From positions 2,200,269-2,264,268 of the forward strand of contig KB722738.1 in assembly GCA_000349905.1 (NCBI GenBank): a stretch of 64,000 nt of DNA, in the 5' to 3' direction. The position numbers and the translations under genes are program-made. How positions within the stretch are numbered: position 1 is the stretch's first letter; each line of letters opens with the position of its first letter. Below the pieces are notes generated by a model that did no database searches, was not told where the DNA came from, and saw nothing but the letters and a program-made list of their open reading frames with translations. Of this stretch, positions 1 through 9,498 are shown piece by piece. Source of the DNA: Volvariella volvacea V23 (taxonomy: Eukaryota > Basidiomycota > Agaricomycetes > Agaricales > Pluteaceae).

Positions 1-593
1 TTCTTAATGCCTGCTTGGTTGACTTGGCGTAGAACATTCAACGTTCCATCGATAGCGCTCTGTTATGTGCAGATCCCATCAGCAATGTGGCTTGAATAAT
101 TAGACTAGAACGCCCATTGAGAGTTTCCTCGGGGGACTTCCTTCCGGCAAGAGGAGATGCGACGTGGATGACAGCGTGAACTCCTGGATAGAAGAAGATA
201 AAAAGGGGTGCCCATCAACTGCTACATCGGCACCGACGGCTCATATATAATGCTCACCCTTCAAAGCGTCCGTTAAATCACCCGTAACGATATCGTCGAC
301 TTGAACGACCTCAAGGAGGGGGTATTTCGTTCCGAGGGAGGCGCGAAGAGCTTCTATCCTCGCACCACGGGCAGTACTATCAAGATGCAATTGAAAGCGG
401 TTTTCAAGCAGGTTATCCATTTAGTTGCGCATCGAACTCACCCTCTGACAGCGTAGCCAGCATCAAGAAGCGCTTTGGTGACGTGGGATGCAAGAAATCC
501 AGAGACACCAGTGACCTGCCAACGACATAAGGAGTCCTGTCGGTTTTTCGGTCTAATAAAGCCACATACCAGGATCAACTTAGGAGACGACAT
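1..593 (-). CDS. Extended SDR / NAD(P)-dependent epimerase-reductase, copy E (5' part, runs off left edge)
   Basis: Fifth member of the reductase family that forms the array at 13-24 kb, on the opposite strand. Exons by hand: 593-570, 515-442, 376-258, 183-116 and 59 to beyond base 1. Exons 2-4 are 74, 119 and 68 nt, exactly the lengths in copies B, C and D. It begins MSSPKLIL, then VTGVSGFLASH (NAD(P)-binding glycine motif), YAVRG, a VVQVDD segment and VIHVASP. The family uses NAD(P)H to reduce carbonyls (dihydroflavonol-reductase, cinnamoyl-CoA-reductase and Gre2-like group); the substrate is unknown. The donor after exon 4 reads GGGCGT instead of GT, so this copy may splice poorly or be decaying. 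The catalytic YxxxK part lies outside the window. A TATAAAATA box sits about 60 bp upstream of the ATG. Confidence 0.82.
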
Positions 594-650
594 CTTTTCA
601 GGAGTAGGGAATGAGTTTGAGACGAGGAAATCACTCCAAGTGTGCGCCCT

Positions 651-659
651 ATTTTATAC
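651..659 (-). promoter_or_regulatory. TATA box of SDR copy E
   Basis: On the minus strand the sequence reads GGTATAAAATAGG, with the TATA core about 60 bp upstream of the ATG at 593. A GAGCCCGAGG stretch near 712-724 resembles part of the motif shared by copies A-D, but lies closer to the start codon. Confidence 0.5.
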
Positions 660-1308
660 CTGTCCGAGTTAAGTAGGAACTCCCTAACCCTGTGATGACC
701 AAAAATGACAGAGCCCTCGGGCTCAGAATACGAAGACCGTGCACCGTCTAAGCAGCCTTTGATCATCAGAGAGCTTCTCAATGCTAGCGCCCAGTTCCTA
801 TGTCGGAATTTACAGAGCAACGTAGCAACGAGGACTAGCCGAAAAAGGCTTGAAGGCTGCTCCTAACACATCAAAAATATTAGCGGCCAAAGTAACTTAG
901 CCTAGACGGTGCACAAATCCTAATAGATAACTATTGCATTCTCTTCGAGTTTACCAGCCTTGTATTCCACGCCCTTCTCAGCATTTTTTTGAAGTGTTTT
1001 CCGCATTACACCCTTCCTAACACGTCAAAGATTTTTGTCAGCTATTAGCAATGCTTCATAAGGATCTGCCATTTTGAGGCATAAATAGTATCAGCCGATT
1101 GTACCTACTTAGGAATCAGACACGAAACATCGGATTAAACCTCAGGTGAATAGGTTAAATAGCTCCCACAGGCTTATACACCAACCCCGGCACCCGGAGA
1201 ACTCGAAAGCCCGGAGCCCGGAACCCGGTAATTATGCATTCCACTGCGATGAATTCACTAAGGCCGCACTACATACACCTACCAACTGTAATGGCAAGTG
1301 TAGAGCGT
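660..1308. other. Intergenic, no gene seen
   Basis: About 650 bp between the start region of SDR copy E and the stop codon of the ICT1-like gene; both genes read leftwards. It must contain the promoter of copy E and the 3' UTR of the upstream gene. I see no coding frame with family resemblance. Confidence 0.6.
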
Positions 1309-2330
1309 TTAGTCCCAATCACCCCCACCTCTACCACTAGCTCTACTCTTCTTGATCATGCTTCTTCGATCTTTCTCCTGCCTTCTACGCGCCTTCTCTA
1401 CTCTTTGGAATTCTGCGACGCGTTTTCGCTGTGCTTCGGACGGCTCTTTCTGAATGGGGGCGGAAGATGCAGAAAGCACGAGTTTGTGCAGCTATTTCGA
1501 AGAGAGGACGACGTTAGAATGAACTTCATAGGTACGATGGATTCCATGGAATATGGAGATGCGCGCAAGAGAGTGGGCAAGCCAGCTGTTCGCATTGCAG
1601 CGAGGTCGATAGAAGTGGCTTGTTCGCATCTGGGCGACGTTAAAATTGGTTGGTACCTACCTTACTAAGGCAATCGCCAATATTCTGTGCTTGTGACCTA
1701 TGCACCGTAGATGTAATCAATATCGTCTGCGATGACGAAGTGTAATGCGGCTATTACTTGTCCAGTACAATCAATACCGGCCTCACGATCTGACCCAGAT
1801 AACATAGAGACTCACCGAAGCCTTGATCACCTGGTGTGCCCAGGGAGGTATCCACGGTGCATGAATGGGGCACCGCGCAGTGACCTTTGTATTGACTTTG
1901 TTGACGTTCTGGAAGCAGGATGGATTGGACACCGTAGAACCCAAGATTCACACAAACAGCAAAGAAATGCTTCGCATCATAACACACTACGATAGATGCA
2001 TTAGGCACCACCTACCTGGCCACCTGGTCCAGAACTTCGAGAAAAGGACAACTCCACGGCTGCTCGTGGTACGGAACGCGCACTAAATTCCTTTATCCAC
2101 TTCTCCGCCTCATAGGTCTCATCCGGTGTTTTCAGTGCGGATATCCTCGGTGCCGGAGGAAGGATGTTCTCCGAGCAAACTGCTCGGGAGTGCGCCCTCC
2201 GGAGGTGCGCAGTCTCAGCCACAGAACTCCGGCCCCAGAAGCTCAGCCTGGAGCGCCGATAGCAACGTGCTGGACTTGTCCATAAGGGAGCAGACGGGCT
2301 TTTGATGCTCCACTGGAACCACTGGAGCAT
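1309..2330 (-). CDS. Mitochondrial ICT1/MRPL58-type peptidyl-tRNA hydrolase (RF-1 domain, GGQ)
   Basis: Four exons: 2330-2016, 1908-1816, 1726-1661 and 1491-1309, giving 218 residues. Exon 1 supplies an Arg/Ser-rich, acid-poor N-terminus consistent with a mitochondrial presequence, then VELSFSRSSGPGGQ. Exon 2 continues NVNKVNTKV, completing the GGQ loop and its following helix. Exon 3 carries STVHRSQAQN, and exon 4 ends in a lysine/arginine-rich tail (VEKARRRQEKDRR...). This order and the basic tail are characteristic of codon-independent peptidyl-tRNA hydrolases (human ICT1/MRPL58, S. pombe Pth4) that rescue stalled mitochondrial ribosomes, rather than of full RF1/RF2 factors, which carry a codon-recognition domain. 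The first ATG of the open frame is at 2330; the frame extends further upstream without another ATG. The last intron is long (about 169 nt). Confidence 0.88.
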
Positions 2331-2648
2331 TGTAGTCGGAGGAGGTGAGAGGAACCGATGAGCAGACGAATGCCGACCGTGAATGTAATAAAGTAGCGCG
2401 TACTTCCGAGAAAGAACTTTTACAGCCGACCCGGAGACGTGGGAGCTGTTGGCCCTTGAATTAAACACAACCACACAATGTGCGTCTACCGCACTGTCAC
2501 GTCCTCGCCTTTCCGCACTAATTACTTCAACTTACTGGCTTCGAAGTCCGGGTGCAACGCGTCATGTCTGTGAGTTGATCCTTATCTGAATAGACAGATT
2601 GGGAAGCCTAGCATCCCCCCAAACGAGATCTTGAGCCAGGTAGCTGGT

Positions 2649-2825
2649 TTAGCAGATGTGGAAGCTGTGAGCAATAGAAGTGGCTAGTTGCATGGAGTGT
2701 CGCACTGCTGGGTCAACTTCGGCTTCCACGTCACCCAGCCTCATTTTATTCATACCTCTCTTTCCCCGCTCTTCAATTGCCGCTTTCACCAAACCCATCC
2801 GATTGGTGGCACCCTTCTTTGCCAT
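2649..2825 (-). other. Short ORF of unknown nature (58 codons)
   Basis: An ATG-initiated frame reads MAKKGATNRMGLVKAAIEER, is rich in Lys/Arg/Met with a late acidic DVEAEVD patch, and ends HSFHIC. It could be a small gene or an exon left over from a lost gene; upstream of the ATG the frame stays open for only eight codons. I do not recognise a family. It is listed only because its composition looks more protein-like than its surroundings. Confidence 0.22.
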
Positions 2826-3828
2826 CCAGTTAGGTGCTGTGCCGTAGGCTCAATCTGAGCGGAATCTCTATAGATACAGCATACAATTTTTGGGTGATGA
2901 GCTCATTGAGTCCTCGGGAAGCTAAATTCAACCTACGCCTACGCCTGCATGTCCGTCGCGATTGAGAGCCTCGGGTGACGAACACACAGCCAAAAAAGAC
3001 ACTTTGCATCCTTCCTCCAGGAAGTGTAGAATACTCTGATGTCTACCTCCGCCGATCCAGATTCGAGACCCACAGGGTATATTCCTAGAGCGAGTGGACG
3101 ACCGCCTGCAAAAAGCTATTTTCCTGATCAGGTATTTCCTCCATCAAGATCCGGCATGCGCTCCGCAGGCCTTGTTTCACACCCATCTTAGCAGCACGTT
3201 TGTTGCTGTGGAGCGCGAGGGAGGGTCCTGGAGGGGGCCGGGCTCAGCAGGAACAAGGGGAGGACATACCATGTGGGTCATAATTAATTGTAACTAATAT
3301 GGTCGTGTTTGTTGTCCAACAATCACAGTCCATAACCGCTGCGGTTATTTAGGACATGCGTCAAGTAGATCTCGTCACTCGTCCTCCCAACCCGGAAATG
3401 AGATGCTGGACGGAAAGAGTATCTAGGTACATTAGGTACACATGGCTGCTTCCTTGTCGTTCAAGGATATGAACGGTACCGCCTGCTTCCTTCGTGGTTT
3501 GGTTTGCCGCAGGCTCGCAGCTTGCACCTTTATCAGCCAATAAGACACCACCTACACAAAATTCATGAAAGCATATCGAGTGAGAAGGTGGTCAAAGAGC
3601 GGTCCTGGGACAAATCGTAATATCTTGTGATGAGGCATATTCCAGACCCTTTTAGTCGCCTCGTCCCGTTCACATTTTTGATCCCACTCCACCTGGATCC
3701 AATCCCCCGGAGGTAAGCTTGTCGGCAGGCTGATGTGTTGTGTTTTCTCATCACCATCGAGACGAGAAAAAAATTCGCTAGTTTTCTTTGAACCTTGTGG
3801 TAAGTGATGGCGCCCTTTGTATGTCTGA

Positions 3829-4275
3829 TCAATCCGGTCGATTGTATCGGACATAATAGCCACTCCATCTCCCATTGCAATTGACTTGCGCCAACCCGAG
3901 GACGGCTTGTGGCGTTTGCAGTCCTATTTTTGCAGCAAGTTTATCGTCGAGAAGCCCATCGAGTGGCACGGGTTCTAATCGGGAAGCGCTGATTCTTCTA
4001 TTAGACTTGGGCGCCTGGCGATTAGCGCGCGAAGAAGGCCGAACATATTCGTCACGTCCGGTTGCTGGCTACACCGGTGGGACTGGATACTCCTTGCCAA
4101 GAGGGGTAATGGTTTGCAGGAGTGCCCCCATTGGACAAGCATTTGTGTGCCCATCGTTGACAGGTACTTTCGGCCGCATAATTTCATGCCCATGCTGTCA
4201 TGCATCAAGCACCCCTGACGCAAGCATCAATAGATGGACGAAGACAATTGTCCATGGTGGAATGGGCGCGGGACC
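3829..4275 (-). pseudogene. Possible degraded coding remnant, family unknown
   Basis: One minus-strand frame stays open for about 149 codons apart from two stops, TGA at 4200-4198 and TAG at 4071-4069. Both could arise from CGA and CAG by single C-to-T changes. Readable pieces include RPKVPVNDGHTNACPMGALL and PLDGLLDDKLAAKIGLQTPQ. A second frame, open from about 3870 down to 3552 and containing SDTIDRIDQ and LPPGDWIQVEW, may be the frameshifted continuation. I do not recognise the family, and part of this openness could be chance. Confidence 0.25.
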
Positions 4276-5153
4276 TCATTTTGTAGCTGCTAGATCGAAG
4301 AATGAAAGCAAGAAGCAACACAAATGCCGCCTTGGACCAATACAAACTGGGGCATTGCATCAGCATCGTAGCCTGTGCGTGCAGCACGCATGCTTCTTTC
4401 TAGATGAAGTGTAGTAGTTCTCCGTGGCGGATGCATGGGGTGATCAGACTGAGCTTCGAGGAGATCGTAATAGGAAGTTGAATTGCACACGGCAAAAGGA
4501 AGCATTACTAAAGCTCAGTCGACAGATGCGGCCAGTGGCGAGCTACGAGCGATAGAAGGCGCAGTTCTCGGGGGAAATACGAAGGCGATATGTCAAAATC
4601 GAGCCAGTGCTCTGGAGGCAAGCTGCAAATTGCCTCAACCTCGGGCAAGATCACTCAAGGACCGTCAGGGGCGTTAATTGAGCCTCGGAGGCTTGGATGG
4701 TGACCTTGACCTAACGAAGATTGGGTGACCCCGGCGTCGGCGACCCTCGTCGGCCCCCAAGGACCCTCTCATGCACATGGATGGGCGTTGGTGTGGTGGG
4801 ACAACGAGGGGCAGGACGGAATTACAGATAAGGCGCATATTGGTGGTGAAAACTCCATGGCAACATGCTCGGCTGCATGTAATATTGGGCGGAACCAAAT
4901 AATAACAAATGAATCTTAATTGATTGTAAAATGGTCAAAATGCGAGATAGCATTCCACATTCCTTTCCTCATCACCACCACCTTCCCCCTCGTGTCCGCC
5001 TCTATAGACTCCTTTTCCGTCTAAAATCACCTTCTTTTAAGTCCCCCTCCCTATATCTACCATCCTTCAGTTCCTTCGGCCAGCTTCGTTTGCCAGTTGC
5101 TGAGGATTGACATTCCTTCTCGTCACGTTCCCTTCAATCCCCACTTTACCTTC

Positions 5154-7817
5154 ATGGCGGCTCGGACTTCCTTCAAGAACTCGCTTTTCGCCCTCTTAGC
5201 AGGGCTCGCCACCACCTCCAATGCTTATTGGCTTATGGGCGTCGGTCAGTATGCTTCGCCGTCTATGAAAACGACAATTGTGGCGCTACGCGATCCCCGA
5301 AGATGAAAACTGACAATAGGCCTGCTGGCATTCGCGTTTTGCAGGTACCATTACCACTGAACGACTTGACCCTATCGTCAATCCCGGAACTATTTCTGGC
5401 CATGCACACTCTGGTGAGAGCACACTTTCATAAAGCTGATACAGCCGAGTTCGATCTGAGCTTTACTGACTCGTTCTCGAACGGTGTTTTCCGTATCAAG
5501 TCTTGGGCGGAAGCAACTTCAGGATGACCACCAACACCACTTTCCTCCGTCAGAGCGAGTGTACCTCCGTCCCCATTCCAGAGGATCACTCCAACTACTG
5601 GTTCCCTGTGAGTTTTTTCTCTGCGGGCGGCGAAACACTGAGGAGCTGACATATCCACCTTTATCCCCGTTTTACCACATTAGCACCTTTACTTCCAGTG
5701 CGTGACGTCCCTATCAAGGGTTCACCCCATCAGTTCCCACTCAATCCTTATCGGTATTTGTCCTACCTAGGCATGCAGACGGCACATTCGAGAGTGTGGG
5801 TGGCGGCGCTGTCATGTGAGTACACGGTGCCTGTCAAGTTTTTCCGTCCCTAACCTGTCGTTTTCCCTTAATTATAGCTGTGAGTATTATGCGGGTTTGG
5901 CGGAATGCCGTATTGAATATCTTTTTAGATTATCTCTTCAGCGACAGGCCAGGAACTACAACTGCCTTCCCCGATGACGTGAGTGCAGCTTTTAGAGGGG
6001 AAATGTGGAGATGCTTACATTAATTTCGCTTGCAAAAAGTTCCGCATGCTTGCTGGTGTGTTACTTTGCGCTGATGGTAACAAGTGTCACTTTGAACTGA
6101 CATGACATGAATAGGCGACCCCTTCTTGCGCAGCTATGACGCCAGCAACCCAGCTCAACGCGCCGTGACCTTCCTTTGCCTGGATTTCAAGGGTACCTCC
6201 GTTACCTACAACGCCTTCCCTGAGAGACACTGCCCTGATGGTGTTCGCGCCCAAGTTGTACGTATCTCTCGGCTTTACATTATTCTCGCTGTCAATCTTG
6301 TTGACGTCGTAAATTTTACAGAACTTCCAAAGTTGCTGGGACGGTATCGTAAGTGTGCACGTTGCCTTTGATAGGGTCAAAATAATTCTTATTGGTCGAT
6401 ATGGTTTAATTTATAGAACACTGACTCTCCTGACCACAAGTCTCATGTCGCTTACCCTTCTGGTGGTCCTGACTCTGGTACTTGCAATGATCCTAGGTAC
6501 CCAGTTACCTTGCCACGCATTTTCCTCGAGGTGCGATTCTTCGGCATGCAAATTTCAGCGGAATTCGGACTGAGAGCGCCCTTATCTCCCTCATAGGTTT
6601 ACTGGGGCACCAACCACTTCGAGTCCAGGAGATCTCAGGCATTGAACCCCAACCAACCATTCGTGTAAGTTGACTTTCGTGCTGTTTCCACGCGTACTTA
6701 CGATCGCATCTCGCGACAGCCTTGCTAACGGTGACCCCACTGGCTACGGGTGGCATGCTGGTAAGGTGCCGATTTTGTATATGACTTGTCGTGGCTAACA
6801 TGTGTTGGTTGAATAGACTTCTTGAACGGCTGGGACGAGGGCGTGTTGCAACGCGCTGTTGACGGATGCAACTGCAACATCTATGGTGCTGTAAGTTATT
6901 CGCTCCATTAACACCCCGTGGCGGACCCTATGCATTTCGCTCCTTGTACTAACGTCATTTGCAATATTCATCGTAGATGGACTGCTGCGTTGAACGAGGA
7001 ATTTTCGGAAAGAGGGATCAAAATTGCCGCATCACCCGCACTGTCGATGAGCAAAGTAGGTCATTGTTCGATTCATTTGGAGCGAGCTCTAATCGTCCAA
7101 TAAGCCCTCGGAAGGCTTCCCAAGCTCCCCGGTAACAACCCCGTTACTGGCCCAGGTCCTCGTGCTGTCCCCCAACCCGACGACACTAACCCAGTCATCC
7201 TCTCCCCCGTCTACGCATACACCGGCCAGAACCCACCTGCTGTTGGAACGTCTATCGGTCATGCCTACGGTGCTCGCCCCACTGACCCGGCTCCTACCGT
7301 CCCCGCAGAGACTCAGCCCACTCCCACTCCCACTCCTGCTCCTGAGCCAGAGACACCCGAGCCAGAGACCCCTGCTGAGGAGTCTTCCTCTGTAGAGCCT
7401 GAGCCTTCTGACGATGAACCCACTGACGCACCCACCGATGCACCCACCATCCCTGTCCCCACTGCTTCCCTCGAGCCTACTGGTTCTTCCTCCGCTGCTA
7501 ACCAACCCACCGGTGTTCCCCAGCCTCCCGCCTACCCCTCCACTGGACCCAACGACGGAAACCATAACCTTCCTTCTGGATCCTCCAGTGCTAACAATGC
7601 TGGCCCCACCTCCACCCCCTCCACCCCCACTGTGCCCAGCACCCCAGGCAACGGCAACAACGGCAGCGGAAACGGCTCTGGTTCTGGCTCCGGCTCTGGC
7701 CAGTGCAACGCCCATTCTTACAAGAAGCGCTCCACCAAGGTCAAGGGCAAGAAGTCCAAGAAGCATGCCAGACATGCTCACAAGAGGGCTAACCAAGTTC
7801 GTTCTAGCACCTTCTAA
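5154..7817 (+). CDS. Secreted DUF1996-domain protein with low-complexity tail
   Basis: Sixteen exons give 550 residues: 5154-5244, 5345-5413, 5501-5607, 5684-5697, 5771-5815, 5878-5879, 5929-5978, 6040-6055, 6115-6257, 6322-6348, 6417-6530, 6597-6664, 6720-6760, 6817-6890, 6977-7055 and 7105-7817. A signal peptide (residues 1 to about 23, ending TTSNA) precedes YWLMGV. The DUF1996 body (about 25-310) has NPGTISGHAHS, FRMTTNTTFLRQ, YYLFSD, CLDF and several conserved cysteines (SCWDG, CNCN, DCC). From about 330 the protein is Pro/Thr/Ser/Glu-rich, then Ser/Gly-rich, ending in a Lys/Arg/His-rich segment. DUF1996 proteins are secreted or wall-associated fungal proteins without an agreed biochemical role. 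Three exons are tiny (14, 2 and 16 nt); the 2-nt exon is argued under findings. The ATG follows a CT-rich leader. Confidence 0.9.
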
Positions 7818-9498
7818 GCGACGCGGACGTCCTCAACACGGGGCACCGGGTGTTCCCCCTCTCGGTTTCGGAATTTCTCTCTGGATTCAGCCTTATCGCA
7901 GCCATGTGCAATGGTTCACCGGGAGTGCATCGTTATCAAGTCTATGGCCGAGAGAAGGATTGACGAATTAAGGAAAAAAACAAAAATGATACCACGTTCT
8001 CCCTTCCTCTCCATGATGGTTTTCCTCTTTTTTTCTGGTTCTCATTCTCGTTCACGTTCACGTTGGTCATTCTCATGCCTCGTTTCTTGCCTCATCTGCA
8101 TTTGCATTGCATTACTCAAATGGTGGTCTCTCTGGTTCTGAAAAGCGAAAAAAAAGTATGTGGACTGTGTTTGCATGCTTTGGTCCGAGCTTCGTGTTTC
8201 CCATTGCGTCATGCTCTTTCATGATTCTCTTTTGCTTTCCTCACCTCTCACCTCCCCCCTTCCTCTTTCATTCATACCTCGCCATCATCATATCCCTGTC
8301 TCGATACCCGCACTCACTCGGTCTATACTAGCTATAGACCTGCGTCTCGTAGTGACCTGGTGGAAGTCTGCCAGGTTTAATCAAATAGCGTAGGGATAAA
8401 ACTCTGAGGGTTTTGTCGTGCTGTTTTTTTAGATATCCCAGTCCTAGTGGTTGTGGTAGAGTAACTAGGTTGCTCTCGGATATATATATCAGAAGGTGAT
8501 TTTAATATACTAATGGTTGTATACCAATGGATGCGGTGTGAAGCGTGAGCTTGGGATTTAAGAGTACAAGGTGCGTCGTCCAGTCGTCGTTGGCATCCAT
8601 GCAGCCGCGTAAGCGCGATGCGTTGTGTTCTCATTAGCGAATTTGCAGCGTGCGTGCAATGATGCACTTGCGTTCTGGAATTTCCGCCAGCACGGCAGAT
8701 CGACATTGAATCAACACTATTAAACGGTGAACTTGTCAATCCTGAACGGAAATGAAGGATGCCTTGCGTGCAGCATTATTTTCTCGGGAGTTCTACGTGA
8801 CGGATTTTGTACTTGATCATTCCACGACAGTATGGCAGGCCAAGTCAGCAGACCCCGAGCTCCTCAGGAGCGTATGAAGGCCAACTCCTGTCCTACACGC
8901 GGACAAAGTCAGGCAAGGACTGTATGACGGGGGCTCCACACACGCGCTCATCCGGTTCAGGGGTGCGCGCGCGCTAAACATGGGCTTTTAGATTTCGATA
9001 CGTGGAATCGCACTTGAAGTGCAAAGTAGGAAGTAAGAGAGTCTAGGCGGCCGGCAGTGGAGTGTGAAGTTTTGCAGGACCGTCCAAAACGGACGATTCA
9101 CAGGGGGTGGCTCTGAACGGCGTTCAACTCTTTTCAAAAGTCACCATCTTCACGTCCAAAGACGCGATACCCCGGAGAACATCCAGGCACTTGAATCGCG
9201 ACAAAGGGGGATTTGTTCTCGACACTCGGTTGCCACCCGTCCAATGGTCTCCACCAGAGGAGGAACAAAAGCTGACTAATGGGAGCATCACGTGACGAGA
9301 TAAAATAGGAACTGTGATCGGACTTGCCTTGGCACCTACCACCATCTCGGATCTGGTCCAGTTAGAAAACGACAGCAAGAGGCCACTGGGCTTTAGCAAA
9401 ATCAGATTCGACGACGCGTAGAGGCTTGGACGAGGCCGCAGATACCGCGCAATACCCCTTCTAGCATTCTGTAATTGAAGAGGAGTTTTCCACATCGG
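7818..9498. other. Intergenic, no gene seen
   Basis: The first 500-600 bp after the DUF1996 stop are T-rich and fit a 3' UTR and terminator. The rest, up to the RING-like gene, shows no supported coding frame. The ORF at 9124-9588 on the minus strand overlaps the next gene and has no recognisable features. Confidence 0.6.

Larger units (their letters stand above)
2331..5153. other. Mostly non-coding stretch with weak coding remnants
   Basis: About 2.8 kb between the divergent ICT1-like and DUF1996 genes. The last 200 bp before 5154 are strongly CT-rich with a TCTATAGACT element, as expected of the DUF1996 promoter. Two minus-strand fragments, annotated separately, are the only protein-like signals. 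Plus-strand ORFs at 3875-4414 and 4483-4919 show no family features. Confidence 0.5.

Noticed and set aside
3875..4414. 179-codon plus-strand ORF
   Set aside because: Composition is not protein-like (Cys/Ser/Arg-rich) and it overlaps the more plausible minus-strand remnant.
7089..7796. 235-codon minus-strand frame rich in Gly/Ser/Val
   Set aside because: Antisense shadow of the Pro/Thr/Ser-rich last exon of the DUF1996 gene.
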